A DNA stretch of 64,000 nucleotides from Methylophaga marina (GTDB taxonomy: Bacteria > Pseudomonadota > Gammaproteobacteria > Nitrosococcales > Methylophagaceae): positions 1,612,001-1,676,000 of the forward strand of contig NZ_AP027741.1 of the NCBI RefSeq assembly GCF_030296755.1, read 5' to 3'. The position numbers and the translations under genes were made by a program. The notes beneath the pieces were generated by a model that was not told where the DNA came from, searched no databases, and saw only the letters and a program-made list of their open reading frames with translations. Below, in pieces: positions 1-8,059 of the stretch. Position 1 is the stretch's first letter; each line of letters begins with the position of its first letter.

Positions 1-339
1 ATTCATCTTGCTGTCGGCAATGGCCGATATTACGGTGGGGGCAATATTGTTGACCAGCGTTCTACCTTAGTAAACGGTCAGCTTCATTTGTTTTTTATCA
101 AGCCACGACCATGGTGGCAATTGTTATTATTGGGGCCTAATTTACGTGATGGGGCATTGGCAAATGAGCGTCATATCGTGCGTCACTCTGCTCAACACTT
201 TAGTATTTACACCTCTAAACCCAAAGAGCTGGAAGCTGATGGTGAATTTAAAACCACGACCCCTGTCGAATTTGAGATTATCCCTGAAGCCATAGAGGCA
301 ATTGTCGGGGACATACCTACCGATTCTGGAGACGTTTAA
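1..339 (+). CDS. YegS/BmrU-type lipid kinase, 3' end only
   Basis: The frame is open from base 1 and stops at 339, giving about 112 C-terminal residues. The start lies outside the window. The segment resembles the C-terminal beta-sandwich domain of diacylglycerol kinase-family lipid kinases (YegS/BmrU): an AVGNGRYYGGG stretch, then KPRPWWQLLLLGPNLRDG, HFSIYTSKPKELEADGE and a TTPVEFEIIPEAI ending. Family members phosphorylate lipids at the inner membrane using ATP. The ATP-binding GGDGT motif expected upstream is not in view. The next gene begins one base after this stop, so the two are probably co-transcribed. Confidence 0.8.
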   Translation: MHLAVGNGRYYGGGNIVDQRSTLVNGQLHLFFIKPRPWWQLLLLGPNLRDGALANERHIVRHSAQHFSIYTSKPKELEADGEFKTTTPVEFEIIPEAIEAIVGDIPTDSGDV

Positions 340-340
340 T

Positions 341-775
341 ATGTCGATAATACGAACAGATGCACAGGCTGATGCCCTGGAAATTCTGAAATTACTCATA
401 CAAACAGTCGATTTTTACCGTGCAATGGGTGAGGAATTAAGCAAAGAAAATATTCAGCACCCGCTATTTGATATTGCAGACGAACGTGAAGCGTTCATTA
501 CCTCTTTTCAGCAAGTCACCAAAGAACTCGGCGACTTACCCTCCACACCCGATGCCGACAGAGAATGGATTGAAGAAATTGGTGGGAAACTGACTCAACT
601 CTTTTCGGATGATCCTAAACAGACAATTGAAGAAAAATGCCTTGAGAAGGATGAAGTACTGGCCAACCTTGTTAACACCACCACACTCGGTGAACAATCA
701 GCAGAAATAAAGCAACGCCTAGACTCACTCGAGCAACACCTGAAAAGCTCAAAAGCGCGTTTAGCTGGTGACTAG
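341..775 (+). CDS. hypothetical helical protein
   Basis: A 144-residue protein, acidic and predicted largely helical (ALEILKLLIQTVDFYRAMGEEL near the N-terminus, then Glu/Lys-rich helices to the end). I do not recognise the family with confidence. The overall look, four amphipathic helices without signal peptide or membrane segment, is compatible with small four-helix-bundle proteins of the DUF2383/PA2169 kind, but this is a guess. The ATG at 341 is preferred over an in-frame upstream start at 302, because it has GGAG nine bases upstream and does not overlap the lipid kinase gene. It follows that gene at a one-base gap and may share its transcript. Confidence 0.6.
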   Translation: MSIIRTDAQADALEILKLLIQTVDFYRAMGEELSKENIQHPLFDIADEREAFITSFQQVTKELGDLPSTPDADREWIEEIGGKLTQLFSDDPKQTIEEKCLEKDEVLANLVNTTTLGEQSAEIKQRLDSLEQHLKSSKARLAGD

Positions 776-956
776 TTAGAACGCGATAGTTTGATATTAA
801 AACTGAACCCGAAGGATGCCAATGTGCTGGCACTATTTTTCACCCTACGCTTTAACGGTTGGCCTCATAACTCTCTAAATAAAAAATGACTTTCATTAAT
901 AATCAACGTGTTAGACTTTCTAGAAAGGAATTATAAGGCCGCCTGTTTAATATTTA

Positions 957-979
957 TTATGAGGCTAGTGGCCTCATAA
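957..979. repeat. inverted repeat (hairpin) between genes
   Basis: TTATGAGGC (957-965) and GCCTCATAA (971-979) form a perfect 9-bp stem with a 5-base loop. The same GCCTCATAA also occurs at 862-870, as a direct repeat 109 bases upstream. No T-tract follows, so a terminator is doubtful. It sits just before a GTTAGGC at 988-994, which matches the GTTRRRY integron core-site consensus. Confidence 0.5.
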
Positions 980-1020
980 AACACTCTGTTAGGCTAAAAA
1001 AATAATATCGGAGATTCAAA

Positions 1021-1782
1021 ATGCAAAATGTTGCAACGCCACTGTATCTAGACTGGTCATTTTGGGCTGTTGTAGTTGCATTTGCAGCGATGGTTCTATC
1101 TCAACTCCCTCCAATACATGTAATGTTAAAACGAGCCAAACTTGATTTAGAACTATATTCTAAGATATCTATTACGCATAAGCTTGGGAATCCGAATCTC
1201 CAATTGCATTTGATCCTTAATAATATTGGAGGTCGTCGAGTCAGAATAAAAGACCTAAAGGTGTCTATCTCAAAAGATGGAACGCATTTAGCAAATTTGC
1301 CAGCACAAAATTACTTGCAGAATCAAAATGATCAGAATACGGTCCTCTTTACTACTTTTGCTCTGGAGCCTAACGACGAATGGGCGCATATTACAAACTT
1401 TCTCAACTTTTTTAACAGAGACGACGAGAAAATTTATCAAAAAATTGAAGGCGACTTACTTACTGACTTTAGATCACACAAAAAAGAAACAAATGATGAA
1501 GGGAATAAAGAGGAATTATATGAGCATCCTGATGAGCTCGTGAGTCCTGCATTTGATTTTTTCGAAAAGCACTTCTGTTGGAATGCTGGTGAATATAATA
1601 TGTCGATTATCGTCACAACTGACACAAAATCAGCTGATATAACTAAAAACTACAGATTCACAATATTCGAGTCTCACACAGAAGCCCTGAGTGCTATAAA
1701 GGATTACTTTAAATACGGTGGCGGCTTGTATTGGAACCCAAAAATTCAAACAAGCGTAATCCTTGAAGTATCTGAAGCCTAA
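1021..1782 (+). CDS. hypothetical membrane-anchored protein in a cassette-like unit
   Basis: A 253-residue protein with one N-terminal membrane segment (about residues 12-32, WSFWAVVVAFAAMVLSQL). A soluble, probably cytosolic beta-rich domain follows with no family I recognise. It has a CGGAG ribosome site upstream and is AT-rich compared with the core genes of the window. The stop codon is embedded in GCCTAAC (1777-1783), the left end of a long imperfect palindrome resembling an integron attC site. The gene is preceded at 988-994 by GTTAGGC. Together these suggest a gene cassette: one promoterless ORF plus its recombination site. Function unknown. Confidence 0.65.
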   Translation: MQNVATPLYLDWSFWAVVVAFAAMVLSQLPPIHVMLKRAKLDLELYSKISITHKLGNPNLQLHLILNNIGGRRVRIKDLKVSISKDGTHLANLPAQNYLQNQNDQNTVLFTTFALEPNDEWAHITNFLNFFNRDDEKIYQKIEGDLLTDFRSHKKETNDEGNKEELYEHPDELVSPAFDFFEKHFCWNAGEYNMSIIVTTDTKSADITKNYRFTIFESHTEALSAIKDYFKYGGGLYWNPKIQTSVILEVSEA

Positions 1783-1894
1783 CAACCAGCTCTAGGCAGG
1801 CGCCCAAACGTACGTGCTTTTTGTGGGGTCGCTGTGCTCACTTTACCAAAAAAAGCCCTCCAGTTTAGGCGATGGTGAGCTGGGCATTATATGC
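1777..1894 (+). repeat. attC-like imperfect palindrome (integron cassette recombination site)
   Basis: The left end GCCTAAC (1777-1783) fits the RYYYAAC core consensus and contains the stop codon of the preceding gene. Nested complementary arms follow: CCAGCTC (1786-1792) with GAGCTGG (1877-1883); CGCCCAAAC (1801-1809) with GTTTAGGCG (1863-1871), one mismatch; GCTTTTTGTGG (1816-1826) with CCAAAAAAAGC (1846-1856), one mismatch. The apical loop is about 19 bases. The right end GCATTATATGC (1884-1894) is a poor match to GTTRRRY, so the site may be decayed. No integrase gene is visible, so this would be an integrase-less cassette remnant. Confidence 0.5.
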
Positions 1895-2050
1895 TTAGGT
1901 CATCCAGGTCTCATAAAACTTCAAGTTGACATCAAATTATCCGTCAATCAAGATACGCGAATGAACACAAATCGTACGCAAAATGTAGCTCGAATTATTA
2001 TCATCATTCCATAGGAATGGTGGGATTTTTGATGCGTTGAGAATTTATCA

Positions 2051-2078
2051 AACCCGCCCTAGAGGCGGGTTTTCTGTT
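2051..2078 (+). terminator. Rho-independent terminator
   Basis: CCCGCC (2053-2058), loop CTAGA, GGCGGG (2064-2069), flanked by AA/TT pairs and followed by a T-rich tract. It ends transcription from the left before the kinase-like gene at 2117. Confidence 0.8.
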
Positions 2079-2116
2079 TCTGCCTCCGGGGATTAATCTT
2101 ATTTGGAGGAGCTAGA

Positions 2117-2641
2117 ATGAAAAAAATAGCTGTATTCGGTAAGCCTGCTAATGGAAAGTCAACTTTAAGTAAGAAGCTAGCATTAGCTACAGGTATAAAA
2201 TTGTATGCCTTGGATTCAATTTTATATAAACCAAATGGAGAACAGGTAGACCGAAAGAGCTACGAAGAACTCCATGAGAGCATTCTTTCTTACGAAGAGT
2301 GGATCATTGAGGGCTTTGGCCCAATGGATTCAGTGGAGTCGTTTAATAAGCGGCTAGAAGAAGCTGATACTTTGATTTATGTAGAATTACCGTATTTTGT
2401 CACTTATTGGTTAGTGACGAAGCGCTTTCTAAAGGGCCTATTCATAAAGCCAGAGGGCTGGCCCGAAGGAAGCTCGGTTTTAAAGGGAACGCTGGAGAGT
2501 TATAAAGTGTTGAAGCTTTGTCCCAAATTTTGGAATGATCGGTTTATGCAAAGGTTAGAGAAACTATCGGCTGATAAATCACTACATGTTATTCGCACAG
2601 TTTCTGAGTTAAATAGCTTTGTAGAGAGACATGTGCAATAA
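2117..2641 (+). CDS. P-loop nucleoside/adenylate kinase-like protein
   Basis: A 174-residue protein with a Walker A motif GKPANGKST at residues 8-16. The LDSILYKPNGE region looks like the substrate-binding part of small P-loop kinases (adenylate kinase / FlaR 'topology modulation' type). A Walker B-like segment, DTLIYVELP, lies near residue 93. It probably binds ATP and phosphorylates a small molecule, but the substrate cannot be read from the sequence. GGAGG lies 7 bases before the ATG. The gene stands alone behind a terminator, in the AT-rich accessory strip where all genes but the last are on the plus strand. Confidence 0.7.
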   Translation: MKKIAVFGKPANGKSTLSKKLALATGIKLYALDSILYKPNGEQVDRKSYEELHESILSYEEWIIEGFGPMDSVESFNKRLEEADTLIYVELPYFVTYWLVTKRFLKGLFIKPEGWPEGSSVLKGTLESYKVLKLCPKFWNDRFMQRLEKLSADKSLHVIRTVSELNSFVERHVQ

Positions 2642-2756
2642 ACAGCACATAACAGACTGTTAAAATCAACAGAGTCAGAATGTTTGATTTTAGCCTTTTT
2701 TACACTGACCCAAATAATTAGGGATTTTAATTTCAATCATTAAGGACAACACTATC

Positions 2757-3350
2757 ATGCTAAAAAATTACATTAAGCACGCACATCATTTTCTTTTTAT
2801 TGTTCTGGCAAGCATCTCCATGCAAGCCCTCGCTTCGGATAGCCTTATTCCTGAGCGTATTGAGTCGTTTGAAATTAATGGTCTTTCGCTTAACTCCTCA
2901 GTCGAAGAGTTCAAGGAACTCACAAAGAATGGCTTTAAATGTAGAGTTAAGGATCGTTTTGATGTTAATTATTGGACATGTCGTTCTAACCAGAAACAAA
3001 AAAACAAGATAAAGCTAATAGTGGGCGTTGATAACAATAAAATCGTATCAATTAACTACTCCAGTCAAAGCACCACAAATTCATTTGCTCAGTTAAGAAG
3101 TGACACCGCAGAATTGAATCAGGTATTGCTCGAAGAAGGTTTCGCTCACACAGGAAGAAATCCGAACGACAAAGAAATCTTTTTTTATAACAATGATGAA
3201 TCGCCTGTCACGTCTAAGACAGAAATGTTTCTTAAGACTACGCTTGAGTGTTCAATGGAAAAACCAAGTATCTATGGCTTGGAAGTCACAATAATGACAG
3301 TTGGCCAGCTTGATAACGTCGGCGTGACGATGTACAAAATGCACTGCTAA
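2757..3350 (+). CDS. hypothetical secreted protein
   Basis: A 197-residue protein with a Sec signal peptide (HHFLFIVLASISMQALA, cleavage near residue 26). The mature periplasmic part has four or more cysteines (FKC near 62, WTC near 72, LEC and the terminal HC), which could form disulfides. Family not recognised. The FEINGLSLNSSVEEFKEL segment resembles small periplasmic proteins of unknown function. It has no obvious operon partner; the next gene, also secreted, starts 76 bases later with its own ribosome site. Confidence 0.6.
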   Translation: MLKNYIKHAHHFLFIVLASISMQALASDSLIPERIESFEINGLSLNSSVEEFKELTKNGFKCRVKDRFDVNYWTCRSNQKQKNKIKLIVGVDNNKIVSINYSSQSTTNSFAQLRSDTAELNQVLLEEGFAHTGRNPNDKEIFFYNNDESPVTSKTEMFLKTTLECSMEKPSIYGLEVTIMTVGQLDNVGVTMYKMHC

Positions 3351-3426
3351 CAAAATTAAGTTGGCAGACCTTTGAGCTAGTACTGTGTTTCCTGTTATCA
3401 ATCATATTTATATGAGAGGGTTTCCA

Positions 3427-3972
3427 ATGAATTCAGCATCATTTAGTCAAATCGTCAAAACCATACTGACACTGTTGTTCATAGCCACAAATCTGGTTCC
3501 AATCGCCTCTGCGCGACAGGACTTACCTGAGTTAACAGCGGAACTGAAACAGAAAGCTATGGAGTGTCGTGCTGCACGCAGCGACTGTTTGCAAGCGTGT
3601 AATTTTCCATCGCGGGAGCTTGAGCGTGGCAGGGAGGTAGCGGATGCCGATATTCAAGCCTGCCGGGACGCCCATGCCAAGCTCGTACCTCAAACAACAC
3701 CTGAACCAACATGGACGCCTGAATATGCTTCGATTCCGGATGTGGTTGGCGTCTTACGCTTTGGATCCTCAGTTAATGCAAAAGGGCGTGATGATTGGAA
3801 GCGTTATTGCCGGTCAGCCGCTATAGTCGGTGACGGTGCGCCGTTGGATATACCTAAAGGCGCCACCGTGAAGGTGTCAGGGATTCGTTATGTGACCAAT
3901 CCTATTAATACCTTTGACTGGAGTAAGAACGCCTGCCGTGCAGATAGTGTTGAGGTTCTCACGACCCCCTAA
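3427..3972 (+). CDS. hypothetical secreted cysteine-rich protein
   Basis: A 181-residue protein with a signal peptide (TILTLLFIATNLVPIASA, cleavage near residue 29). An N-terminal helical region of the mature protein contains spaced cysteines (MECRAARSDCLQACNF, then DIQACRDAH), suggesting a disulfide-linked helical hairpin. The C-terminal half is unrecognised. The ATG at 3427 is chosen over an upstream in-frame start at 3385, because AGAGGG sits 8 bases before it and the signal peptide begins properly there. Function unknown. Confidence 0.6.
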   Translation: MNSASFSQIVKTILTLLFIATNLVPIASARQDLPELTAELKQKAMECRAARSDCLQACNFPSRELERGREVADADIQACRDAHAKLVPQTTPEPTWTPEYASIPDVVGVLRFGSSVNAKGRDDWKRYCRSAAIVGDGAPLDIPKGATVKVSGIRYVTNPINTFDWSKNACRADSVEVLTTP

Positions 3973-4041
3973 TTATTGTGGAGCTTGGTACAACGGTGAT
4001 GAGACATAATCAGTTGAAGTGTTGCCTTTGCCAGAAGCTAG

Positions 4042-4654
4042 ATGAGCAAGATGACCGTAGGGATTGAAGGATATGAGAGACATATATCTCGCTTTATTGA
4101 AACCAGCCAAGCGTTGGATTTTCAAATTGTATGCAGAGATTTTGTTGAGTATTTACCCCTGAAAAAGTCATGTGCTGGATGTGGGGGCTGGCGCTGGCCA
4201 AAATGCAGCAGCATTAGATGAGCTAGGGTTTCATGTTACAGCCATAGAACCCATGCAGGAGTTCAGAATTGCCGCCCAGAATTTTTACAAAGCGTCATCT
4301 GTAAAATGGTTGGCTGGTAGCCTCCCTCATTTATCAATTCTGGATTCAGCGGATGCTCATAAATTTGAATTCGTTTTAATAGAAGGCGTTTGGCATCACC
4401 TAAACGACAAGGAAAGAGAGCAAGCAGCTGCCACAATTTCTAGCATCGTAAAGCGAAACGGGAAATGCGCTATCTCATTGAGAAACGGACCTGCCGGGAT
4501 GGGAACACGTATGTTTCCTACTGATCCCATGCAGACTAGCGAGCTATTTAAAAAATACGGTTTTGATTGTATTTTTATGGCAAAAAATCAAGATAGCATT
4601 CTACCTAATAAGGAGAATGTAAAATGGTCACGCATCGTTTTACAAAAGCAATAG
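4042..4654 (+). pseudogene. class I SAM-dependent methyltransferase, frameshifted
   Basis: The first frame (from ATG 4042) encodes RHISRFIETSQALDF and FVEYLPLK. A second frame continues with VLDVGAGAGQN, the SAM-binding glycine motif, then AIEP (acidic end of beta-2) and LIEGVWHHL. Removing one A from the run at 4162-4166 joins them as LPLKSHVLDVGAGAG and gives one 203-residue methyltransferase. The gene may therefore be intact in the organism, with an inserted A in the sequence. As it stands, only a fragment from GTG 4172 could be made, lacking the N-terminal helix. Substrate unknown. The stop is followed within 6 bases by GCCTAAC. Confidence 0.7.
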
Positions 4655-4820
4655 ATAGATGCCTAACGAGTGAGTGTTATTGACTCCCTCGACTGAGACT
4701 TTTTCTACGCTTTTATTAACTCTCAAATGCAGGCGTGACGATATTAATCTCCTGACCCTAACTATTCTGTATTAGAGAGTGGTTTGTCTTTAAACATCGA
4801 TCCCCCCAATTACTTTGCCG

Positions 4821-5039
4821 CTACGGTGGCGTCGGTGGTTGAGGCATAATCGGTGCCTTTTCGGCATCTTTTTGTTTTTTATCGTCAGGATCGTCTGGTT
4901 GATATGTTCCCTCTGAGGGCTTTGGCGCCTCAGGCGTTTCTTCTGCTTCTTTTTCTTCTTCATCTGAGAGCTTCATCGAAGCAGCGATAAAACTTGAAAC
5001 GTTTGTTGGGTTTTCTGTGTATATATTTTGTAGTGTCAT
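4821..5039 (-). CDS. small acidic, proline-rich protein
   Basis: A 72-residue protein with start ATG at 5039 (AAGGAA 8 bases upstream). This is preferred to an extended frame beginning at 5135, which has no ribosome site. The N-terminal ~22 residues (LQNIYTENPTNVSSFIAASM) look ordered. The rest is low-complexity: DEEEKEAEETPEAPKP, a DDPDDKK stretch and a tail of Pro/Gln (MPQPPTPP). This is probably intrinsically disordered. No signal peptide or cysteine. Family unknown. It is the only minus-strand gene of the accessory strip. Confidence 0.5.
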   Translation of the reverse strand: MTLQNIYTENPTNVSSFIAASMKLSDEEEKEAEETPEAPKPSEGTYQPDDPDDKKQKDAEKAPIMPQPPTPP

Positions 5040-5412
5040 TGTATTTTTCCTTGAATTAGTTAAAGAAGACTTCTCGCTATTACAAGAGTGAAACGACTTA
5101 TTTGATAACTCTGAGTTGAGTAGAGTGATAATCACTAATGAATGATATTGCGGTAGATATACATTATTGTTGAAGAGTGTTCTTCACTACCTATGAACTT
5201 TCACCCTAGCAAAATAGGACGCCTAACACAATTAACTGGGTTTACCATCAATAGATGTATCCTTGATTCAGAGTGAGATAAACAGTGTGATTGAATCTGT
5301 GGCATCTGTTTACATACGGGTATAAGATGAACTTACCCAAATAAAATGCTGGGGGAGTGAATGTGAAACGTAAAACATGCGTTTGTACTATTAAAGCTGT
5401 GTAGGTCGTCAG
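5040..5412. other. intergenic region, 373 bases
   Basis: It separates the small minus-strand gene from the plus-strand diguanylate cyclase gene and so should hold both promoters. I see no convincing gene. A GCCTAAC lies at 5221-5227 but without the nested arms of an attC site. A short inverted repeat (TGAAGA/TCTTCA) lies near 5170-5185. Confidence 0.4.
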
Positions 5413-6909
5413 ATGTGCCAGAGCAAATCTGACCAACCAGTTTACGTTGAAAGCGTTTTAGAACAGAAACTTAAACTGCTTTTTACGGCGAGCATTTTTT
5501 CTATCGCCATCAATGCCTCGCTAGGTTTGATACTGATTATTGTTCAACTCCCGGTGACGTCAATGTCGACCTCCTTGAGCTGGTACGGGGTGTTGGTGAT
5601 TGTTTTGATCTCAAGATGTATTTTGTTGGTGTGCTGGCATAGAGATCATAACAAAGCAGAAATTAATCAGACTAGATGGCTACAGTACTTTCGTTTCAGT
5701 GTTTTGATGTCGGGCACCATCTGGGGAATAGGTGGCGTCATCCTGATGCCTCATGACAATATTGCCTATCAGGCATTTTTGTCATTTACCATTGGCGGGA
5801 TAGCTTCGGGTGCAATGGCATCACTCTCAGTGGATCGGAGATCGGTAGTGGCTTTCGTTCTTCCCACCATGCTGCCACATATTGTCATTCTTATTGGGCA
5901 AGGTGAAACGATAACATACGGTATGAGCGCCATGCTGGTGCTTTTTTTATTGTTTATCTTTCTGGCGGCTAAAAAATCAGGCGAAACCTTCCTGGAAAAT
6001 GCAAGGCTACGTATCAAAGCATTAGAAAGCGAATCACGCTTGCGAATGATGTTGGACTTTAGCCCCACTGCGGCATCCATTATTGATATCGACACACAAG
6101 AAGTGGTCTTTGCGAATAAAAGTTATGCCGCTTTAATCGAAAAGAAACATCAGGAAGCTTTAGGAGTCACGCTTCGACGTTATTATGCAAATAAGGTTGA
6201 ATACGATGATACGGTGAAGTTAATTGAGTTCGGTCAGCAAGTGAATAATCAATTAGTTGAACTGCACTTCCCTGATAGCCAGCAAACAACGAAATGGGCT
6301 CTCGCCTCCTATCTTCAAATTGAATATCACAGCAAGCAAATGATTTTGGCTTGGTTTTACGATATTACAGATAGAAAAGTCATGGAGGAGCATGCCCAGC
6401 ATCTCGCTCATCACGATGCACTGACCGGGTTGCCAAATCGGATCTTATTCAGAGAACGGCTGCACTTGGCGATGACCATGGCAGAGCGGGATAAATACGC
6501 CTTAGCCTTAATGTTTATCGATTTGGATGAATTCAAACCGATTAATGATACCTACGGACACGATGTGGGGGATGCGGTGTTGATTCAGTGTGCCGAACGC
6601 ATCCGTGACTGTCTCCGTAAACCGGACTCCGTCGCCAGACTCGGTGGTGATGAGTTCGTCGTGTTGCTGCATAAAGTCAGTGATGAACAGGCAGCCATCC
6701 AGGTTGCTGAGAAAGTATTGGAGTCATTGCAAAGCCCCATGACATTTGAAGATTTAACTGTCAGCGTCGGAGCCAGCATTGGCGTGGCGCTCTACCCTGT
6801 GCATAGTACAGAAGAGGATGGGCTATTAAATTGTGCTGACTTTGCTATGTACGAGGCGAAAAGAAATGGGCGAAACCGGGTCAGGTTGTTTCAGAATGAG
6901 TATAAGTAG
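5413..6909 (+). CDS. membrane PAS-GGDEF diguanylate cyclase
   Basis: A 498-residue protein. The N-terminal ~200 residues form about six membrane segments (LLFTASIFSIAINASLGLIL, then MLVLFLLFIFLAA and others), a MASE-like sensory membrane domain. A PAS domain follows (about 215-325, MLDFSPTAASIIDID). The GGDEF domain (about 340-495) has DALTGLPNR, FIDLDEFKPIND and an intact RLGGDEF active site. It makes cyclic di-GMP from two GTP. RKPD five residues before GGDEF is a canonical RxxD inhibitory I-site, so product feedback is expected. It is transcribed alone. The signal sensed is unknown. Confidence 0.88.
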   Translation: MCQSKSDQPVYVESVLEQKLKLLFTASIFSIAINASLGLILIIVQLPVTSMSTSLSWYGVLVIVLISRCILLVCWHRDHNKAEINQTRWLQYFRFSVLMSGTIWGIGGVILMPHDNIAYQAFLSFTIGGIASGAMASLSVDRRSVVAFVLPTMLPHIVILIGQGETITYGMSAMLVLFLLFIFLAAKKSGETFLENARLRIKALESESRLRMMLDFSPTAASIIDIDTQEVVFANKSYAALIEKKHQEALGVTLRRYYANKVEYDDTVKLIEFGQQVNNQLVELHFPDSQQTTKWALASYLQIEYHSKQMILAWFYDITDRKVMEEHAQHLAHHDALTGLPNRILFRERLHLAMTMAERDKYALALMFIDLDEFKPINDTYGHDVGDAVLIQCAERIRDCLRKPDSVARLGGDEFVVLLHKVSDEQAAIQVAEKVLESLQSPMTFEDLTVSVGASIGVALYPVHSTEEDGLLNCADFAMYEAKRNGRNRVRLFQNEYK

Positions 6910-7018
6910 CTGACTTCTTGTCATGTAGCGTTTAAGTCATACAACAATTTCCACTCAAACCGGTCACTAACAGGCATAATTTGCAGAACAACTTCATTTA
7001 CCTGCATAGGATTCAGCT

Positions 7019-7855
7019 TTGTTAAGTTATCGTCATTCATTCCATGCGGGTAATTTCGCGGATGTGTTGAAACATATCGTGTTGATCGAATTGCTTCAGC
7101 ATATGGTGAAAAAAGAAAAAGCTTTTAGTTATATTGATACCCATTCCGGGGCGGGCTTGTATCATTTACGTTCGGACCACGCTGAAAAAAATCAGGAATA
7201 TCAAAAGGGTATTACAAAACTAATTGCGTTGGATTGGCCTGAGCTACTGTCCTATCAGACGGCAGTGAAAGTGGTGAATGCTGGCAATGATCTGACGTTT
7301 TATCCTGGCTCACCTTTGTTGGCGACGCAGTATTTACGGTCTCAGGATCAAGCCTGGTGCTTTGATCTGCACCCAGAAGACAGTGTGTTTCTGGCAAATA
7401 ATCTGCGGCCATTTAAACAAGCGCGTGTCAGACGGGAGGATGGTCTGAAAGGTTTGCTGAGTTTATTACCGCCTGATTCACGTCGGGCACTGGTATTGAT
7501 TGACCCATCTTATGAGATAAAGTCAGATTATGATGAAGTCTTTCAGACTGTGCTGAAAGCTCATAAAAAATTTGCCACGGGAACATATGCGATTTGGTAT
7601 CCGGTGGTAGACAGAGCGCGTATTAACCGACTGGATAAACAGTTAATAAGCAGTGGTATCACGAATATACAACGCTATGAACTTGGCTTAGATGCCGATT
7701 CCTCCAGACGCGGTATGACGTCATCTGGGATGTTTATTATCAATCCGCCCTGGCAGTTAATGGAAACCATGACGACATTATTGCCCAAACTGGTGAAAGC
7801 TTTGGGCGAAAACACCGGTGCGTTTTATCGGGCTGACATGCTGGTGGCGCAATAG
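7019..7855 (+). CDS. rlmJ: 23S rRNA (adenine-2030-N6)-methyltransferase RlmJ
   Basis: 278 residues, close to the E. coli protein (280). It begins LSYRHSFHAGNFADVLKH, the family's N-terminal signature, with initiation at TTG 7019 immediately before it. No in-frame ATG fits the homologous start. The catalytic motif is DPSYE (about residue 162), equivalent to the DPPYE of E. coli RlmJ. THSGAGLYHL and YPGSPLLA are SAM-site and core motifs. It methylates A2030 of 23S rRNA using SAM. Monocistronic. Confidence 0.95.
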   Translation: MLSYRHSFHAGNFADVLKHIVLIELLQHMVKKEKAFSYIDTHSGAGLYHLRSDHAEKNQEYQKGITKLIALDWPELLSYQTAVKVVNAGNDLTFYPGSPLLATQYLRSQDQAWCFDLHPEDSVFLANNLRPFKQARVRREDGLKGLLSLLPPDSRRALVLIDPSYEIKSDYDEVFQTVLKAHKKFATGTYAIWYPVVDRARINRLDKQLISSGITNIQRYELGLDADSSRRGMTSSGMFIINPPWQLMETMTTLLPKLVKALGENTGAFYRADMLVAQ

Positions 7856-8059
7856 AAAAGACGTTCTTCATCAGCGCTTCAATTATGGTGATATATCGGA
7901 TTTCGGCAAAGATCATAGCGCACGGTTTCTTTCGGTTCTGTCTTCAACTATTCTAGCGATAACAATTATTTAGCATGATCATGCGGATCATCGGTGGGAT
8001 GGCTGACAAATTTTCAGTAATCAGCATCTCTGAAACAAAAAGTTTACGGAGTAATAACA

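Noticed and set aside
1814-2014. 66-codon plus-strand ORF after the attC-like palindrome
   Set aside because: It overlaps the palindrome, has no ribosome site and an Ile-run tail unlike a real protein.
3337-3380. TGCTAAC ... GTTGGCA after the secreted-protein gene as a collapsed cassette site
   Set aside because: Only a 7-bp stem with an 8-base loop; too small for attC and likely chance.
4661-4740. Second attC candidate starting with GCCTAAC after the methyltransferase gene
   Set aside because: No nested complementary arms and no GTTRRRY end within a reasonable distance.
5221-5300. Third GCCTAAC as an attC end
   Set aside because: No palindromic arms, and no gene stop on the plus strand overlaps it.
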